64,000 nucleotides of DNA from the NCBI GenBank assembly GCA_001804785.1, contig MHBG01000059.1, positions 1 through 64,000 of the forward strand, given 5' to 3'. Below are positions 46,472-56,231 of this stretch, one piece after another. The notes under the pieces were generated by a model. The model saw nothing but the letters and a program-made list of their open reading frames with translations. It was not told the origin of the DNA and did no database searches. This DNA is from Lentisphaerae bacterium GWF2_45_14 (lineage in GTDB: Bacteria > Verrucomicrobiota > Lentisphaeria > Victivallales > GWF2-45-14). The translations under genes were made by a program, and so were the position numbers. Numbering within the stretch: the stretch's first letter is position 1; the number at the start of each line of letters is the position of its first letter.

Positions 46472-48325
46472 ATGTGCGGCATACTCGTAAATATAAGCCG
46501 AGAAAGAATTCGTCCCGACCACCCGGCGCTTGAAATAATAAAACACCGGGGGCCGGACGCTTTCGGCGCAGAGACCTTTGAAACCCCCGCGTCGTTATTA
46601 AGTTTCGGGCACAGGAGGCTTTCCATCATAGACCTTTCGGAGAGAGGTCGCCAGCCCATGTCTTACGCAAACGGAAATCTCTGGATAACCTACAACGGAG
46701 AAGTCTATAATTACCTCGAAATAAGAGAAGAGCTGGAAAGGGAGAACTTTAGCTTTGTTTCGGATTCCGATACCGAGGTTATTCTGGCGGCCTACATGAG
46801 GTGGGGAAGCGCCTGCCTCGACAGGTTCAACGGAATGTTCTCTTTTGCTATTTACGATAAGAAAGCGGCCACGCTTTTCATTGCACGCGACAGGCTGGGG
46901 ATAAAACCGCTCTATTACAATAACAGTCCGTCGGGGTTCAGGACGGTTTCCGAAATAAAACAGTTTACCGGGTTCAGTGATTTCGTTCCCGAAGCCGATA
47001 CGGAAAGGCTTTACCATTACCTCAACACCGGAGATTTTTCATTCGACAGCCGCACCATGTGGAGGAACGTAACCGAGCTTGAACCGGGTCATTGCATTGA
47101 ACTTGACCTTTCAAAATGGAAACCCGGCAACGAAATAACGCCGCGCAGATGGTACAGCCCGCCGTTCGGACCGGAGTTGGACATTACCTTTGAAGATGCC
47201 ATTTCAGAATTTCGCGAAAAACTTGATCAATCGGTAAAGTTCCGGCTCAGGGCGGATGTTCCTGTCGGCTTTCTTCTTTCGGGAGGACTTGACTCCTCGA
47301 CACTGGTAGGCTTGGGACACCTTTTCCCGCGGGAAAAAGATGCCGGTCTCAAAACTTACTCCTCATGTTACGACGACAAGTCCATAGATGAAAGGAAGTA
47401 CATAAAGGCCGTACTCGCAAGTACCGGGGCGGACTCCTCGCTGCACTTTCCGAAACCCGACGACGTACGGGAAAACCTCGACAGGGTAATATGGCACAAC
47501 GATATACCTATACTTCACGGTTCGCCGGTCCCTCACTGGCTTCTCTATAAGCACGTCAGGGCGGAAAATGACAACCGCAAGGTCATCATTGAAGGCCAGG
47601 GCGCGGATGAGATTCTCTGCGGCTATGGCGATTTTCACTGGGCCTTCTTTTCTGAAATGCTCAGGAAAGGGCATCTGATCGATCTGGCCTCGGAATTCAT
47701 ACCGTTCCAAATGCGCCACCATGAGGAATGGAAGATAATCATAAGAAAGTTCATCAGGCTTTCCGCTCCGGACAGGATACCCTCGCCCGTAAATCCCCTC
47801 CTCAATACGGAATTCCTTTTCAACGGTGGAAAAGTCCAACCCCGCCCGACGAGAAGAGAAGAGCCGAATGTGCCGTCACTGCACAGGAACAGGCTCACCA
47901 TTCTAAGATATATATTGCATAATGTGGACAGGAACTCAATGGCCCACTCACGTGAAACAAGAGTGCCATTCCTAGACTATAAGCTCGTGGAATTCTGCCT
48001 CAGGTTGCCATCCGTCTACAAGATACACAGAGGACTTACAAAGAGGGTAATGCGCGAGGCGGTGAAGGACGTGCTTCCGCCTCTTGTGGGCAACAGGCAC
48101 GACAAGCAGGGCTACTCAAGTCCGGTTGGACGCTGGGCAGCGGGTGAGCTGAAGGATTTTTTCGCAGAAAATTTAAGGAACGCTTCTGATTTGCCTTTTG
48201 TGAGAAAAGAAACAATATTAGATGCCTTTACGAAGTTTACAAAGACGGGAGGGGCGTTTGACCCTGTCTGGTGGCGGATAATAAATGCAAAAAGATGGAT
48301 TGATATTTTTAAGATTAAGATATGA
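46472..48325 (+). CDS. asnB: Glutamine-dependent asparagine synthetase-like amidotransferase, copy 2
   Basis: A 617-residue paralog of the previous gene. MCGILVNIS places the nucleophile Cys2, ITYNGEVYNY and RDRLGIKPLYY complete the glutaminase, and LLSGGLDSS at about 269 is the AMP-forming PP-loop. The ATG comes directly after the previous stop, with GGAGG eight bases before it. The adjacent copies are diverged, which argues against a very recent duplication. Probably transfers ammonia to a carboxyl on the glycan or its precursor. Confidence 0.87.
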   Translation: MCGILVNISRERIRPDHPALEIIKHRGPDAFGAETFETPASLLSFGHRRLSIIDLSERGRQPMSYANGNLWITYNGEVYNYLEIREELERENFSFVSDSDTEVILAAYMRWGSACLDRFNGMFSFAIYDKKAATLFIARDRLGIKPLYYNNSPSGFRTVSEIKQFTGFSDFVPEADTERLYHYLNTGDFSFDSRTMWRNVTELEPGHCIELDLSKWKPGNEITPRRWYSPPFGPELDITFEDAISEFREKLDQSVKFRLRADVPVGFLLSGGLDSSTLVGLGHLFPREKDAGLKTYSSCYDDKSIDERKYIKAVLASTGADSSLHFPKPDDVRENLDRVIWHNDIPILHGSPVPHWLLYKHVRAENDNRKVIIEGQGADEILCGYGDFHWAFFSEMLRKGHLIDLASEFIPFQMRHHEEWKIIIRKFIRLSAPDRIPSPVNPLLNTEFLFNGGKVQPRPTRREEPNVPSLHRNRLTILRYILHNVDRNSMAHSRETRVPFLDYKLVEFCLRLPSVYKIHRGLTKRVMREAVKDVLPPLVGNRHDKQGYSSPVGRWAAGELKDFFAENLRNASDLPFVRKETILDAFTKFTKTGGAFDPVWWRIINAKRWIDIFKIKI

Positions 48326-49188
48326 AAAAGACGCATATAATAATTTTTTCCAAGGACAGAACACTTCAGCTTAAATCGTTGCTTCTCTCGGCAAAACATT
48401 ATTCCGGGATAGACGAGAAAAATATTACGATACTCTATAAGGCCGATTCCGGCATAAGTTATAAGTCTCTGATAAATGAGTTTAAATGCGAATTTGTGCG
48501 GCAGGGTAATTTCCTTGAGGACGTTAAAAATATAATTAACGGCAGCAAATCCGAGTATATAGGGTTCATGGTGGACGACCTCATTTTCTACGATTCCTTC
48601 AGCTGGGATACGATTGAGGGCTTTATGGAAACAAGGAAGGACGTCGGTTGCTTTACACTCAGGCTCGGCAGAAATATAAAGCGAGGAAACTCACCGGATT
48701 TCAAGGATGCCGGTGACGGCATAATCACTTGGGACACGGCGAGAGATCAAGGGAAATACTGGAATTATTTCTGGGAGCTTTGCAGTTCCGTCTACCGCCG
48801 GAAACTTGTTATGAAGTATCTCGCCAGATGCCGCCCGGAAAAAGAAAGGTTTCCAAACCCGTTCGAGGCCCATTTCTATACATGCATGCCTACGACAAGA
48901 TGCGACGGAATAGTAAGGCTTGTCAATTCCGTGCGTTTTGTCTTCAATAAGAAAAGCGAGCGAGTTGCCTGTTTCGAAAAATCAAAATGTTTTACTCAGG
49001 GCGTGAATCTTGTTGCCGACATCGGAGTGGAAAGGAAAGAGTTTCACTCAATTGAGGAACTCCACAATAAAATGCTGAAAGGCTATATCGCAGATTACCT
49101 TTCGCTGAAGGATGTCCAGACCGACAATCCCCAGCCGGGTCCGGCATTTTTCAAACTTGTGAAGGAAGAGACTCCGGTAAATGGCTGA
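48322..49188 (+). CDS. Putative GT-A type glycosyltransferase
   Basis: A 288-residue protein. It opens like GT2 enzymes with HIIIFSKDRTLQLKSLL and carries FMVDDLIFYD at about 72-81, where Asp-Asp can serve as the metal-binding DxD. CSSVYRRKLVMKYL follows. It overlaps the asnB stop by 4 bp. The family is not certain and the sugar is unknown. Confidence 0.65.
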   Translation: MKKTHIIIFSKDRTLQLKSLLLSAKHYSGIDEKNITILYKADSGISYKSLINEFKCEFVRQGNFLEDVKNIINGSKSEYIGFMVDDLIFYDSFSWDTIEGFMETRKDVGCFTLRLGRNIKRGNSPDFKDAGDGIITWDTARDQGKYWNYFWELCSSVYRRKLVMKYLARCRPEKERFPNPFEAHFYTCMPTTRCDGIVRLVNSVRFVFNKKSERVACFEKSKCFTQGVNLVADIGVERKEFHSIEELHNKMLKGYIADYLSLKDVQTDNPQPGPAFFKLVKEETPVNG

Positions 49189-51037
49189 ACAATTCAAATC
49201 CGTATTCTCAATCCCTTATTTTCTGATGAGCTTCGGAGATGACACGGGCGCATGTCCTCTCAAGGAAAAGGGCAAAAAACTTTCTTTTTCCGGCGCTGGA
49301 AAAAGGCTTTCAATTGATTTTTCGGGAGTACTCCCTGCCCCGTCGGTAAGGGAAACGGAAAAAACGGTTTCGGTTATAATAGCCGGTTTTCCTGTAATTG
49401 ACGAAATAGCAGGAAGGGGCGGATTGCTTGACGAGCTGGCTTCAAAACCGAAGCCGGAAGCGAACTTTATTAGGAAAATTGACGGCGAATTTCTCTTTAT
49501 TCATTTCGACAAGAGCAGCGGAAAACTTTTCATAGTCAACGACCGTTTTACATCAATGCCTCTTTTTTACCACATAGACAGTGCGGGGAAAACTCTTACG
49601 GCAAGCCCTTATTTTACCTGTCTCTGGCGCTATCTTTCGGCGACAAATCAGCTCAGGATTGAAAAGGAAGCTTTCTTCGAGTTTCTCTGGTTCCAGCGGC
49701 TTTTCGGCACCAAAACTTATGCAAAGGACGCTTACTTTCTGCCGGATGCCTCGATACTTGAGTTCGGCAGCGGCCCCGTCAGGATAGAAAATTACTGGAA
49801 GCGCAATTACGAAAAAAGCCGTCTCAGCCTGAATGACCATTCCCATAGGATGGCCGAACTTACTAAAAAAAGTGTCCGATGGAAAACGGAAGACGGTAAG
49901 CGTTACGGGCATTTTCTGAGCGGGGGTATGGATTCGCGCTCCGTGCTGGCGGCCTTCGAGGACAATTTTCCTGTCTGTTTTACGGCGACAGTTGGTGAAA
50001 ACCGGGAACTTCGAATCGCACGTGAGATTGCCATCACTAAGGGGTCCCAGCATCTCGCACTGGAGCTGGATGAGGAGCATTACGGTAAAATACTGCGTCC
50101 TTCTGTCGAGGTAATCGGCGGAATGTACAATTATGACCACGGTCTTTTCTACGGTTTTAATGAGGCCGTAAACACAAGGGCCGACGTATGTTTCCACGGG
50201 CACGGCTTCGACTATATGTTCCAGGGTATGTATATTCCTGGGAAAAATCTCAATTTCCAGGGCAGGACGCTTTATTATAGAACGATGATGGAGCCGCCCG
50301 AAGACCTGACAAATTTCTTCATCGAAAATGCATCGTACAGAATAAAAAAGGCAAATATCTGGAAATATATCGCGGAAGATAAAAAATTGGCTCTCAGGGA
50401 ATTTCAGCAAGCGAGTATCAATGGGGTTTTGGAGCGCGGAAAAGAGCTTACTTCAAACCGTTTCGATCTTTGGGAATATCTTACATTTCACCATCTTTCC
50501 AGGCATTACAGTTACCCCAACCACGCGAGCATAGCCACATTTTCGGAGCAGCGGACAATATCCTTCATCAACGAACTTTTTGATCTCTACCTGACGCTTC
50601 CGGCGGAACACCGCTTCAACGGCAGGATAGAAAAGAAATGCCTTCAGATACTTGATAAGCGACTGGCACATATCTGGAGCGCCAATACAAATCTGCCAGT
50701 TACGGCCTCCTGTCTGAAACAAACGCTTTATCAGATTGCAGGATTCGCAAAGAGACGTATATTCCCAGAACGACAGGACGCCGACAAGGAATGGGCCGAA
50801 AGGACATGGCCAACACGGGACTATGCCCTGAGAAATCAGGAGACCCTCAAAAACGCAGTGAAGTCCCTTTGTTCCTCGGACACTCTTGACAGTCTGGGCT
50901 TTTTTGATATGACAAAGTTGAAGAAAGATTTTCCCAAATGGATAGACGGTGAAAATGTGGAGGGCGTCAGCGGAGATCTTGTGCAGACCGTCCTCACAAT
51001 AGGAACTTTTTTAAATATGAAGAATCAGCGAGGTTGA
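49181..51037 (+). CDS. Asparagine synthetase-like protein without the glutaminase cysteine, copy 3
   Basis: A 618-residue protein with the asparagine synthetase fold. Residues 90-160 keep traces of the glutaminase domain (KIDGEFLFIHFD, VNDRFTSMPLFY), but the N-terminus has no Met-Cys-Gly and starts MAEQFKSVF, so glutamine hydrolysis is unlikely. The PP-loop is intact as LSGGMDSR at about 245. It could use free ammonia or another nucleophile, as in beta-lactam synthetases, which also lack the Cys. It overlaps the previous gene by 8 bp, and the carbamoyltransferase starts 5 bp after it. Confidence 0.8.
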   Translation: MAEQFKSVFSIPYFLMSFGDDTGACPLKEKGKKLSFSGAGKRLSIDFSGVLPAPSVRETEKTVSVIIAGFPVIDEIAGRGGLLDELASKPKPEANFIRKIDGEFLFIHFDKSSGKLFIVNDRFTSMPLFYHIDSAGKTLTASPYFTCLWRYLSATNQLRIEKEAFFEFLWFQRLFGTKTYAKDAYFLPDASILEFGSGPVRIENYWKRNYEKSRLSLNDHSHRMAELTKKSVRWKTEDGKRYGHFLSGGMDSRSVLAAFEDNFPVCFTATVGENRELRIAREIAITKGSQHLALELDEEHYGKILRPSVEVIGGMYNYDHGLFYGFNEAVNTRADVCFHGHGFDYMFQGMYIPGKNLNFQGRTLYYRTMMEPPEDLTNFFIENASYRIKKANIWKYIAEDKKLALREFQQASINGVLERGKELTSNRFDLWEYLTFHHLSRHYSYPNHASIATFSEQRTISFINELFDLYLTLPAEHRFNGRIEKKCLQILDKRLAHIWSANTNLPVTASCLKQTLYQIAGFAKRRIFPERQDADKEWAERTWPTRDYALRNQETLKNAVKSLCSSDTLDSLGFFDMTKLKKDFPKWIDGENVEGVSGDLVQTVLTIGTFLNMKNQRG

Positions 51038-51041
51038 AATC

Positions 51042-52814
51042 ATGTATATTCTGGGTATAAATACCGGATTAAATTCATCGGCTGTTCTGATGAAAGACAA
51101 CAAGATTGTCTTCGCAATACAGGAAGAGCGGATATCAAGAATCAAGAATCAGCCCGGTTTCCCGAAACTGTCCATTAAGGCGGCCCTTGAGAAATTTAAT
51201 CTTTCCATTGACGACATAGACAAGGTGGTGCTTGGGGGAAAAGGCTCCAAAATGATAGAATGCAGGGAAGATGATATCAATAAATTTCATACCCGATATA
51301 ATATCATAAAGAAAAAATGGTTCGGCGATGAAATCGATTTCCCGTCCTTCGGCACGCTGTTGCAAAAAGGGATACGCAGGCTCGCAGGAAAAAGCCCCAA
51401 AGGCAGGAAAAAGGTTATTGAAGACTATCTCAAAGAGGCCGGCATACACGAAAAACACGAGAGGTTTGAACACCACCTTTGCCATGCTGCATGTGCATAT
51501 TACGGGCTCGCCCCAAGGAAAGACGACGACAAATATCTGGTATTTTCACTTGACGGCGGCGGCGACAGCAAGACCAGCGCCGTCTATATCGGAGAAAAAG
51601 GCAAGCTTAGCGAAATAGCCTCGTCCGACTCATTTTCACCGGCCTGCATATACGCGCACGTCACATATATAATGGGTTTTATTCCGCATGAGCACGAGTA
51701 CAAGCTCATGGGGCTTGCTCCCTACGCCCAGAAAAAATACGCAGAAAAAGCCAAGGATATTTTGAAAGATTTTGTCGGATTCGACAAGGAAAACCCGCTG
51801 GTTTTTAACAATACGGGAAAATATCCCGACGTAAGAAACTCCCGCGGAGAAGCGAAACAGAAACTGGTTGAGGACCTTTTTAAATCAGTATTTACCCTGA
51901 GATTCGATACCCTTTCAGCCGGACTCCAGCTCATGGCAGAGGATGTGGCGATAGAATGGGTAAAGGCAGGCATAAAAAAGACCGGAATAAAGAAGGTGCT
52001 TCTTTCCGGGGGCTTCTTTATGAATGTGAAGGCCAATAAACTCATAGCGGAATTGCCGGAAGTGGAGTTCGTCAGCTGTTTTCCGTCGTGCGGAGACGAA
52101 GCAAATGCGTTCGGGGCGGCATTTCTGGGCTATGAAAGCGCCAGGGGAAAAGATTCGCCCCATATTGAATTCAATACTTGCTGCCTGGGGACTGAAGCTT
52201 CCGACGACATAGAAGAGGCCATGAAGAAATATTCAAATAATGTTTCCTTCCGCAAGTCCTCCGATATAAATGAAGAGATCGCCGAAATGCTGGTTGCCCG
52301 CAAGATAGTCGCGCGTTGTTCGGGAAAGATGGAATTCGGTGCGAGAGCGCTCGGGAACAGATCTATTATCGCATCTCCCGATGACCTTAGGATAATAAAT
52401 AAAATCAACGCGGCGATAAAGAAGAGGGACTTTTGGATGCCATTTGCACCCGCTGTAATGGAGGACAAACTTGAAACGGTTGTCGATGTGCCGGATTCTC
52501 TAAAAGAACTCTATTCGCCTTATATGATGTTTACCTTTCAGGCAAAAAATGAAATGTGGGACAAGGTCATTGCCGGAATACATCAGACAGATAGAACCGC
52601 GCGGGCCCAAACTGTCAACCCCGCGACATACCCGGAATTCTATGATTTGATTAGTAAATTTTACAAGAAAACAGGTATCCCGTCGGTTCTGAACACCTCC
52701 TTCAATCTTCACGGGTTCCCGATTGTAATGGGCGCATGCGATGCGGTTGACGTTTACCTCGATTCGGAACTGGACGTGCTGGTGGTAGATGATTACGTCA
52801 TAACCAGAAAATAG
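51042..52814 (+). CDS. Carbamoyltransferase (NodU/CmcH family)
   Basis: A 590-residue enzyme that transfers a carbamoyl group from carbamoyl phosphate to a hydroxyl, with ATP. The N-terminal Kae1-like part starts with YILGINTGLNSSAVLM and has the metal-binding HHLCHAACAYYG at about 144-155; the C-terminal domain carries GARALGNRSI at about 434 and PSVLNTSFNLHG. In NodU the acceptor is a Nod-factor sugar and in CmcH a cephalosporin; here a sugar of the surface polysaccharide is the natural guess. Confidence 0.92.
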   Translation: MYILGINTGLNSSAVLMKDNKIVFAIQEERISRIKNQPGFPKLSIKAALEKFNLSIDDIDKVVLGGKGSKMIECREDDINKFHTRYNIIKKKWFGDEIDFPSFGTLLQKGIRRLAGKSPKGRKKVIEDYLKEAGIHEKHERFEHHLCHAACAYYGLAPRKDDDKYLVFSLDGGGDSKTSAVYIGEKGKLSEIASSDSFSPACIYAHVTYIMGFIPHEHEYKLMGLAPYAQKKYAEKAKDILKDFVGFDKENPLVFNNTGKYPDVRNSRGEAKQKLVEDLFKSVFTLRFDTLSAGLQLMAEDVAIEWVKAGIKKTGIKKVLLSGGFFMNVKANKLIAELPEVEFVSCFPSCGDEANAFGAAFLGYESARGKDSPHIEFNTCCLGTEASDDIEEAMKKYSNNVSFRKSSDINEEIAEMLVARKIVARCSGKMEFGARALGNRSIIASPDDLRIINKINAAIKKRDFWMPFAPAVMEDKLETVVDVPDSLKELYSPYMMFTFQAKNEMWDKVIAGIHQTDRTARAQTVNPATYPEFYDLISKFYKKTGIPSVLNTSFNLHGFPIVMGACDAVDVYLDSELDVLVVDDYVITRK

Positions 52815-52836
52815 AAAGTCTGTAGCGCGGGATAAA

Positions 52837-54048
52837 ATGAAAATAGCTCATCTCATTCCTCAATTCTATCCTTATTTCGGAGGAGCCGAAGTGTGCATAC
52901 ATAACGTATGCGAATCACTGGTCAGGGCCGGACATCAGCCGATTGTGATAACGACCACGCCGCCGCCTAAAGTAAAAGCTCCATTCAAGTATGATACAAT
53001 ACATCTTTCCAAATGGACGGGCGGACTTTTCCGGCGTGCGCCCTTTCTCGGCAAAATATATCTGAGGAACCGTCTCGCCGCCCTCCAGAAGAAATATGGA
53101 TTTGACCTCTGGCAGGTAACAATGGGGTATCCGGCAGGAATATATTCCGTTGACTTTTTCAAAAAAAACAAAATACCCTGCATACTCCGTTGCTGCGGTG
53201 ATGACATTCAAAAGTATCCGCAAATAAATTACGGATGTCGGCTTGATCCTGCGATAGACGCTCTGGCAATGGAAAAATATCCTAAATTCGATGGCCTTGT
53301 CGCACTTACCCCAAGCGTAAAAAAGGAATATCTTGAGCTTGGCATAGACGAGAACAAAATCAGGATAATTCCGAACGGAGTGGATGTGGAGCGCTTCGCG
53401 GCTTCCAAAAACGGAAGCGTAAAGGAAAAGGTTTTTTCAGAGCTTGGCATGAAAAACACCGACAAGCTTATTCTGACAGTTGGCCGCTACCATCCCAAAA
53501 AAGGCTACGAGCTCATACCTGCAATTGCAGCGGAACTAAAGAAAAAGGGCTTTAAATTTACCTGGGTCGTCGCCGGAAAGGCGGCGGGTCTCATAAACAC
53601 CAAATTTCCGGAGGCGCGGTCGCTCGGAATAGTGACAATGGAAAAATTCGCAGGTCTCCAGTCCGATTTTTTCAGCCTCCCCTCGCAGGGGCTTGTGGAT
53701 CTCTATTGTGCCGCGAATATTTTTGTGCTTCCGACACTGATAGAGACCTTCGGCATGGTACTGGTCGAGGCGATGGCCGCCGGCCTTCCCATAGTCACCA
53801 CTGAAGCGCCAGGAGTTACGGACGTTATAAGCAACGGAGTGAACGGGCTTAAGGTGCCTGTCGGAGATACGGAGGCGATGGCAGAAGCAATCGCGAATAT
53901 TTTCAATGACAGGGAGCTGCGCTCAACGCTTTCATCTACCGCCCTGAAAGAAGCCGAAAATAAATATGACTGGAAAAGCGTTACCGCAAGATACCTTGAG
54001 TTTTATGAGGACGTGCTTTCATCCTATAAAAACGGAGATTTAAAGTGA
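52837..54048 (+). CDS. Glycosyltransferase family 4 protein
   Basis: A 403-residue GT-B enzyme. It starts IAHLIPQFYPYFGGAEVCIH, has IIPNGVDVERFA, TVGRYHPKKGYELI and the donor-binding segment LIETFGMVLVEAMAAGLPIV with both conserved Glu residues. It is followed by another GT4 gene overlapping by 4 bp. Sugar and linkage unknown. Confidence 0.92.
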   Translation: MKIAHLIPQFYPYFGGAEVCIHNVCESLVRAGHQPIVITTTPPPKVKAPFKYDTIHLSKWTGGLFRRAPFLGKIYLRNRLAALQKKYGFDLWQVTMGYPAGIYSVDFFKKNKIPCILRCCGDDIQKYPQINYGCRLDPAIDALAMEKYPKFDGLVALTPSVKKEYLELGIDENKIRIIPNGVDVERFAASKNGSVKEKVFSELGMKNTDKLILTVGRYHPKKGYELIPAIAAELKKKGFKFTWVVAGKAAGLINTKFPEARSLGIVTMEKFAGLQSDFFSLPSQGLVDLYCAANIFVLPTLIETFGMVLVEAMAAGLPIVTTEAPGVTDVISNGVNGLKVPVGDTEAMAEAIANIFNDRELRSTLSSTALKEAENKYDWKSVTARYLEFYEDVLSSYKNGDLK

Positions 54049-55142
54049 AAAATATAATATGCCTGATCGGTCAACTAGGAAACGGCGGGAGCGAAAGACA
54101 GCTCTCGCTTTTTCTGAAACACCTTGACCGAACAAAATACAACCCTGCGGTGGTCGTAACATCTAATTCTGTCGGCCGATGGGAAGACTATATCAAAAAT
54201 GAACTTTCAATCCCCGTAATCGCTCTCGGCGGCTCATCCGCCCTCATAAAGACACTTAAATACCGTCTTTTTCTCATGAAGTTCCGTCCGGAGGCCGTAA
54301 TATGCTGGAGTTTTTTTGCAAACCCGCTCTGCAAGGCTTCCTGGGGCACAAATTTCGTAGGCGCGCTTAGAAACAGTTTACCCGCCGCGATGGAAGAGCT
54401 TGGCCCGCTGCGCCTCAAACTGGCGCTCTCCCCCAAAAATTTCATAGTAAATTCCTCAATGCTCAGAGGTCAGCTTATCGATGAAGGAATAGCTGACGAA
54501 AAAGTCCATCTGATATGGAATATATTTGAACGGACGGCCGATTTTGCCGATCCGGTCAAAAGGGAAAACATAAAAAGAGAACTTCGTAAAAAATACAATG
54601 TGCCGGAAGACGCGGTAGTTGTCGGCTGGGCCGGACGTGACAATCCTGTAAAAGGGCTTTCCTTCTTTATGGAAGCCTTCGAGAAAACCATTGATAAGGT
54701 ACCCGGAATACACGCGTTTCTCGGGGGTTCCGGCAGTCTCGCCGTAAAGGATGAGATAAAAAGAAAAGGCCTTGAAAAATATTTTACCGTCGCGGGAGAT
54801 ATAAAGGACATACGTTTTACGCTGCCGCTGGCGGATATTTTCTTTCTGAGTTCGACATCGGAGGGAATGCCGAATATACTAATCGAGGCTATTGACGCGG
54901 GTTGCGGAGTTCTCGCAACCGACGTGGGTGGGGTAAGGAATATCCTTGAAATGCTCGATGAAGATGAACTTTCCAAAGTTGTTCTTGAAAACAGAGACCC
55001 TGACAACGCCTCGCAAAAGCTGACCGCTCTCTGCCTTGACAAAACCATGAGAAATGGAATAAGCACGAAAGCCGCACGCGCATTGGAGCTCATGGAACCC
55101 CGGAAAGTCATGTCCATGTTCATGAAACTCATCGAAAAATAA
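54045..55142 (+). CDS. Glycosyltransferase family 4 protein
   Basis: A 365-residue GT-B enzyme beginning with GTG in the overlap GTGA. The segments IGQLGNGGSERQLSLFL, VGWAGRDNPVKGLSFF and LSSTSEGMPNILIEAIDAGC mark the family. The upstream copy carries Glu in FGMVLVEAM, here ILIEAI is the corresponding place. It ends the first transcription block; a promoter-like sequence follows before gmd. Confidence 0.9.
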   Translation: MKNIICLIGQLGNGGSERQLSLFLKHLDRTKYNPAVVVTSNSVGRWEDYIKNELSIPVIALGGSSALIKTLKYRLFLMKFRPEAVICWSFFANPLCKASWGTNFVGALRNSLPAAMEELGPLRLKLALSPKNFIVNSSMLRGQLIDEGIADEKVHLIWNIFERTADFADPVKRENIKRELRKKYNVPEDAVVVGWAGRDNPVKGLSFFMEAFEKTIDKVPGIHAFLGGSGSLAVKDEIKRKGLEKYFTVAGDIKDIRFTLPLADIFFLSSTSEGMPNILIEAIDAGCGVLATDVGGVRNILEMLDEDELSKVVLENRDPDNASQKLTALCLDKTMRNGISTKAARALELMEPRKVMSMFMKLIEK

Positions 55143-55166
55143 GCTCTCCCACTAAAAAACATCACT

Positions 55167-55195
55167 TTTACTGTTATATTTAGCATCTATATATT
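55167..55195 (+). promoter_or_regulatory. Candidate internal promoter before gmd
   Basis: TTTACT (55167-55172) and TATATT (55190-55195) are exactly 17 bp apart within the 75-bp gap, the widest in the second half of the cluster. It could give the nucleotide-sugar and sulfate-activation genes their own transcript. Confidence 0.42.
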
Positions 55196-55217
55196 TTAGA
55201 TACGGAAGAAGATAACT

Positions 55218-56231
55218 ATGAAAAAAGCCCTGATAACTGGAATCACCGGACAGGATGGTTCGTACCTGGCAGAACTCTTGATTGACAAAGGCTACGAGGT
55301 GCACGGCATAATAAGGCGCTCAAGCTCGTTCAATACCGGAAGAATAGAACATCTCTTCAAGGATCCCCACGTAAAAGATGCGAAAATGTTTCTGCATTAC
55401 GGAGATCTCTCAGAGTCTGGGGACCTCGTTAAGATAATCGAAAATATTAAGCCGGACGAGATATACAACCTCGGCGCCCAGTCACATGTAAAGGTTTCCT
55501 TCGACCAGCCGGAATTTACGGTGAATGTTGACGGACTCGGCACCCTCAGGATACTGGAGGCAATAAGAGATTACCAGCAGAAAAGCGGGAAACAGGTGAG
55601 GTTTTACCAAGCCGGCTCATCCGAAATGTTCGGAAAAGTGCAGGAGATCCCCCAGAAAGAAACGACCCCCTTCTATCCGCGCAGTCCCTATGCCTGCGCA
55701 AAGCTGTTTTCGCACTGGCAGACAGTTAACTATCGCGAAGCGTACGGGCTTTTCGCGCTTAACGGAATACTATTTAACCACGAAAGCCCTAGGCGCGGCG
55801 AAACGTTCGTAACAAGAAAAATAACCAGGGCAGCGACTAGGATAAAGCTCGGACTACAGGACAAGCTCTTCCTCGGCAATATCGATGCAAAGAGAGACTG
55901 GGGTTTCGCAGGTGACTATGTCGAGGCCATGTGGCTCATGCTTCAACGGGACAAGCCCGATGATTATGTTGTCGCGACAGGAGAAACGCATTCGGTAAGG
56001 GAATTTCTTGAAGAAACATTCAGCACGCTGGAGCTGGACTGGAACAAATATGTGGAAGTTGACGAGCGCTATTTCCGTCCGTCAGAAGTAGATTTTCTTC
56101 TTGGTGACTCATCAAAAGCCAGGAAGGAACTCAACTGGAAACCGAAAGTCGACTTCAAAGGATTAGTAAAAATGATGGTAGAAAGCGACATGAAAATAGC
56201 CGAAAAAGAAAAAGCGGTATCCCACATATAA
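55218..56231 (+). CDS. gmd: GDP-mannose 4,6-dehydratase
   Basis: This enzyme converts GDP-D-mannose to GDP-4-keto-6-deoxy-D-mannose. Of 337 residues, the NADP motif [14 protein letters not shown] is at 7-20 and the extended SDR active site Tyr158-x3-Lys162 is in YACAK, with [10 protein letters not shown] before it. The product feeds both the GDP-fucose synthase, whose start codon overlaps the gmd stop by 1 bp, and the 3-dehydratase-like PLP enzyme further on. GDP-mannose-forming enzymes are not in the window. Confidence 0.95.
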   Translation: MKKALITGITGQDGSYLAELLIDKGYEVHGIIRRSSSFNTGRIEHLFKDPHVKDAKMFLHYGDLSESGDLVKIIENIKPDEIYNLGAQSHVKVSFDQPEFTVNVDGLGTLRILEAIRDYQQKSGKQVRFYQAGSSEMFGKVQEIPQKETTPFYPRSPYACAKLFSHWQTVNYREAYGLFALNGILFNHESPRRGETFVTRKITRAATRIKLGLQDKLFLGNIDAKRDWGFAGDYVEAMWLMLQRDKPDDYVVATGETHSVREFLEETFSTLELDWNKYVEVDERYFRPSEVDFLLGDSSKARKELNWKPKVDFKGLVKMMVESDMKIAEKEKAVSHI

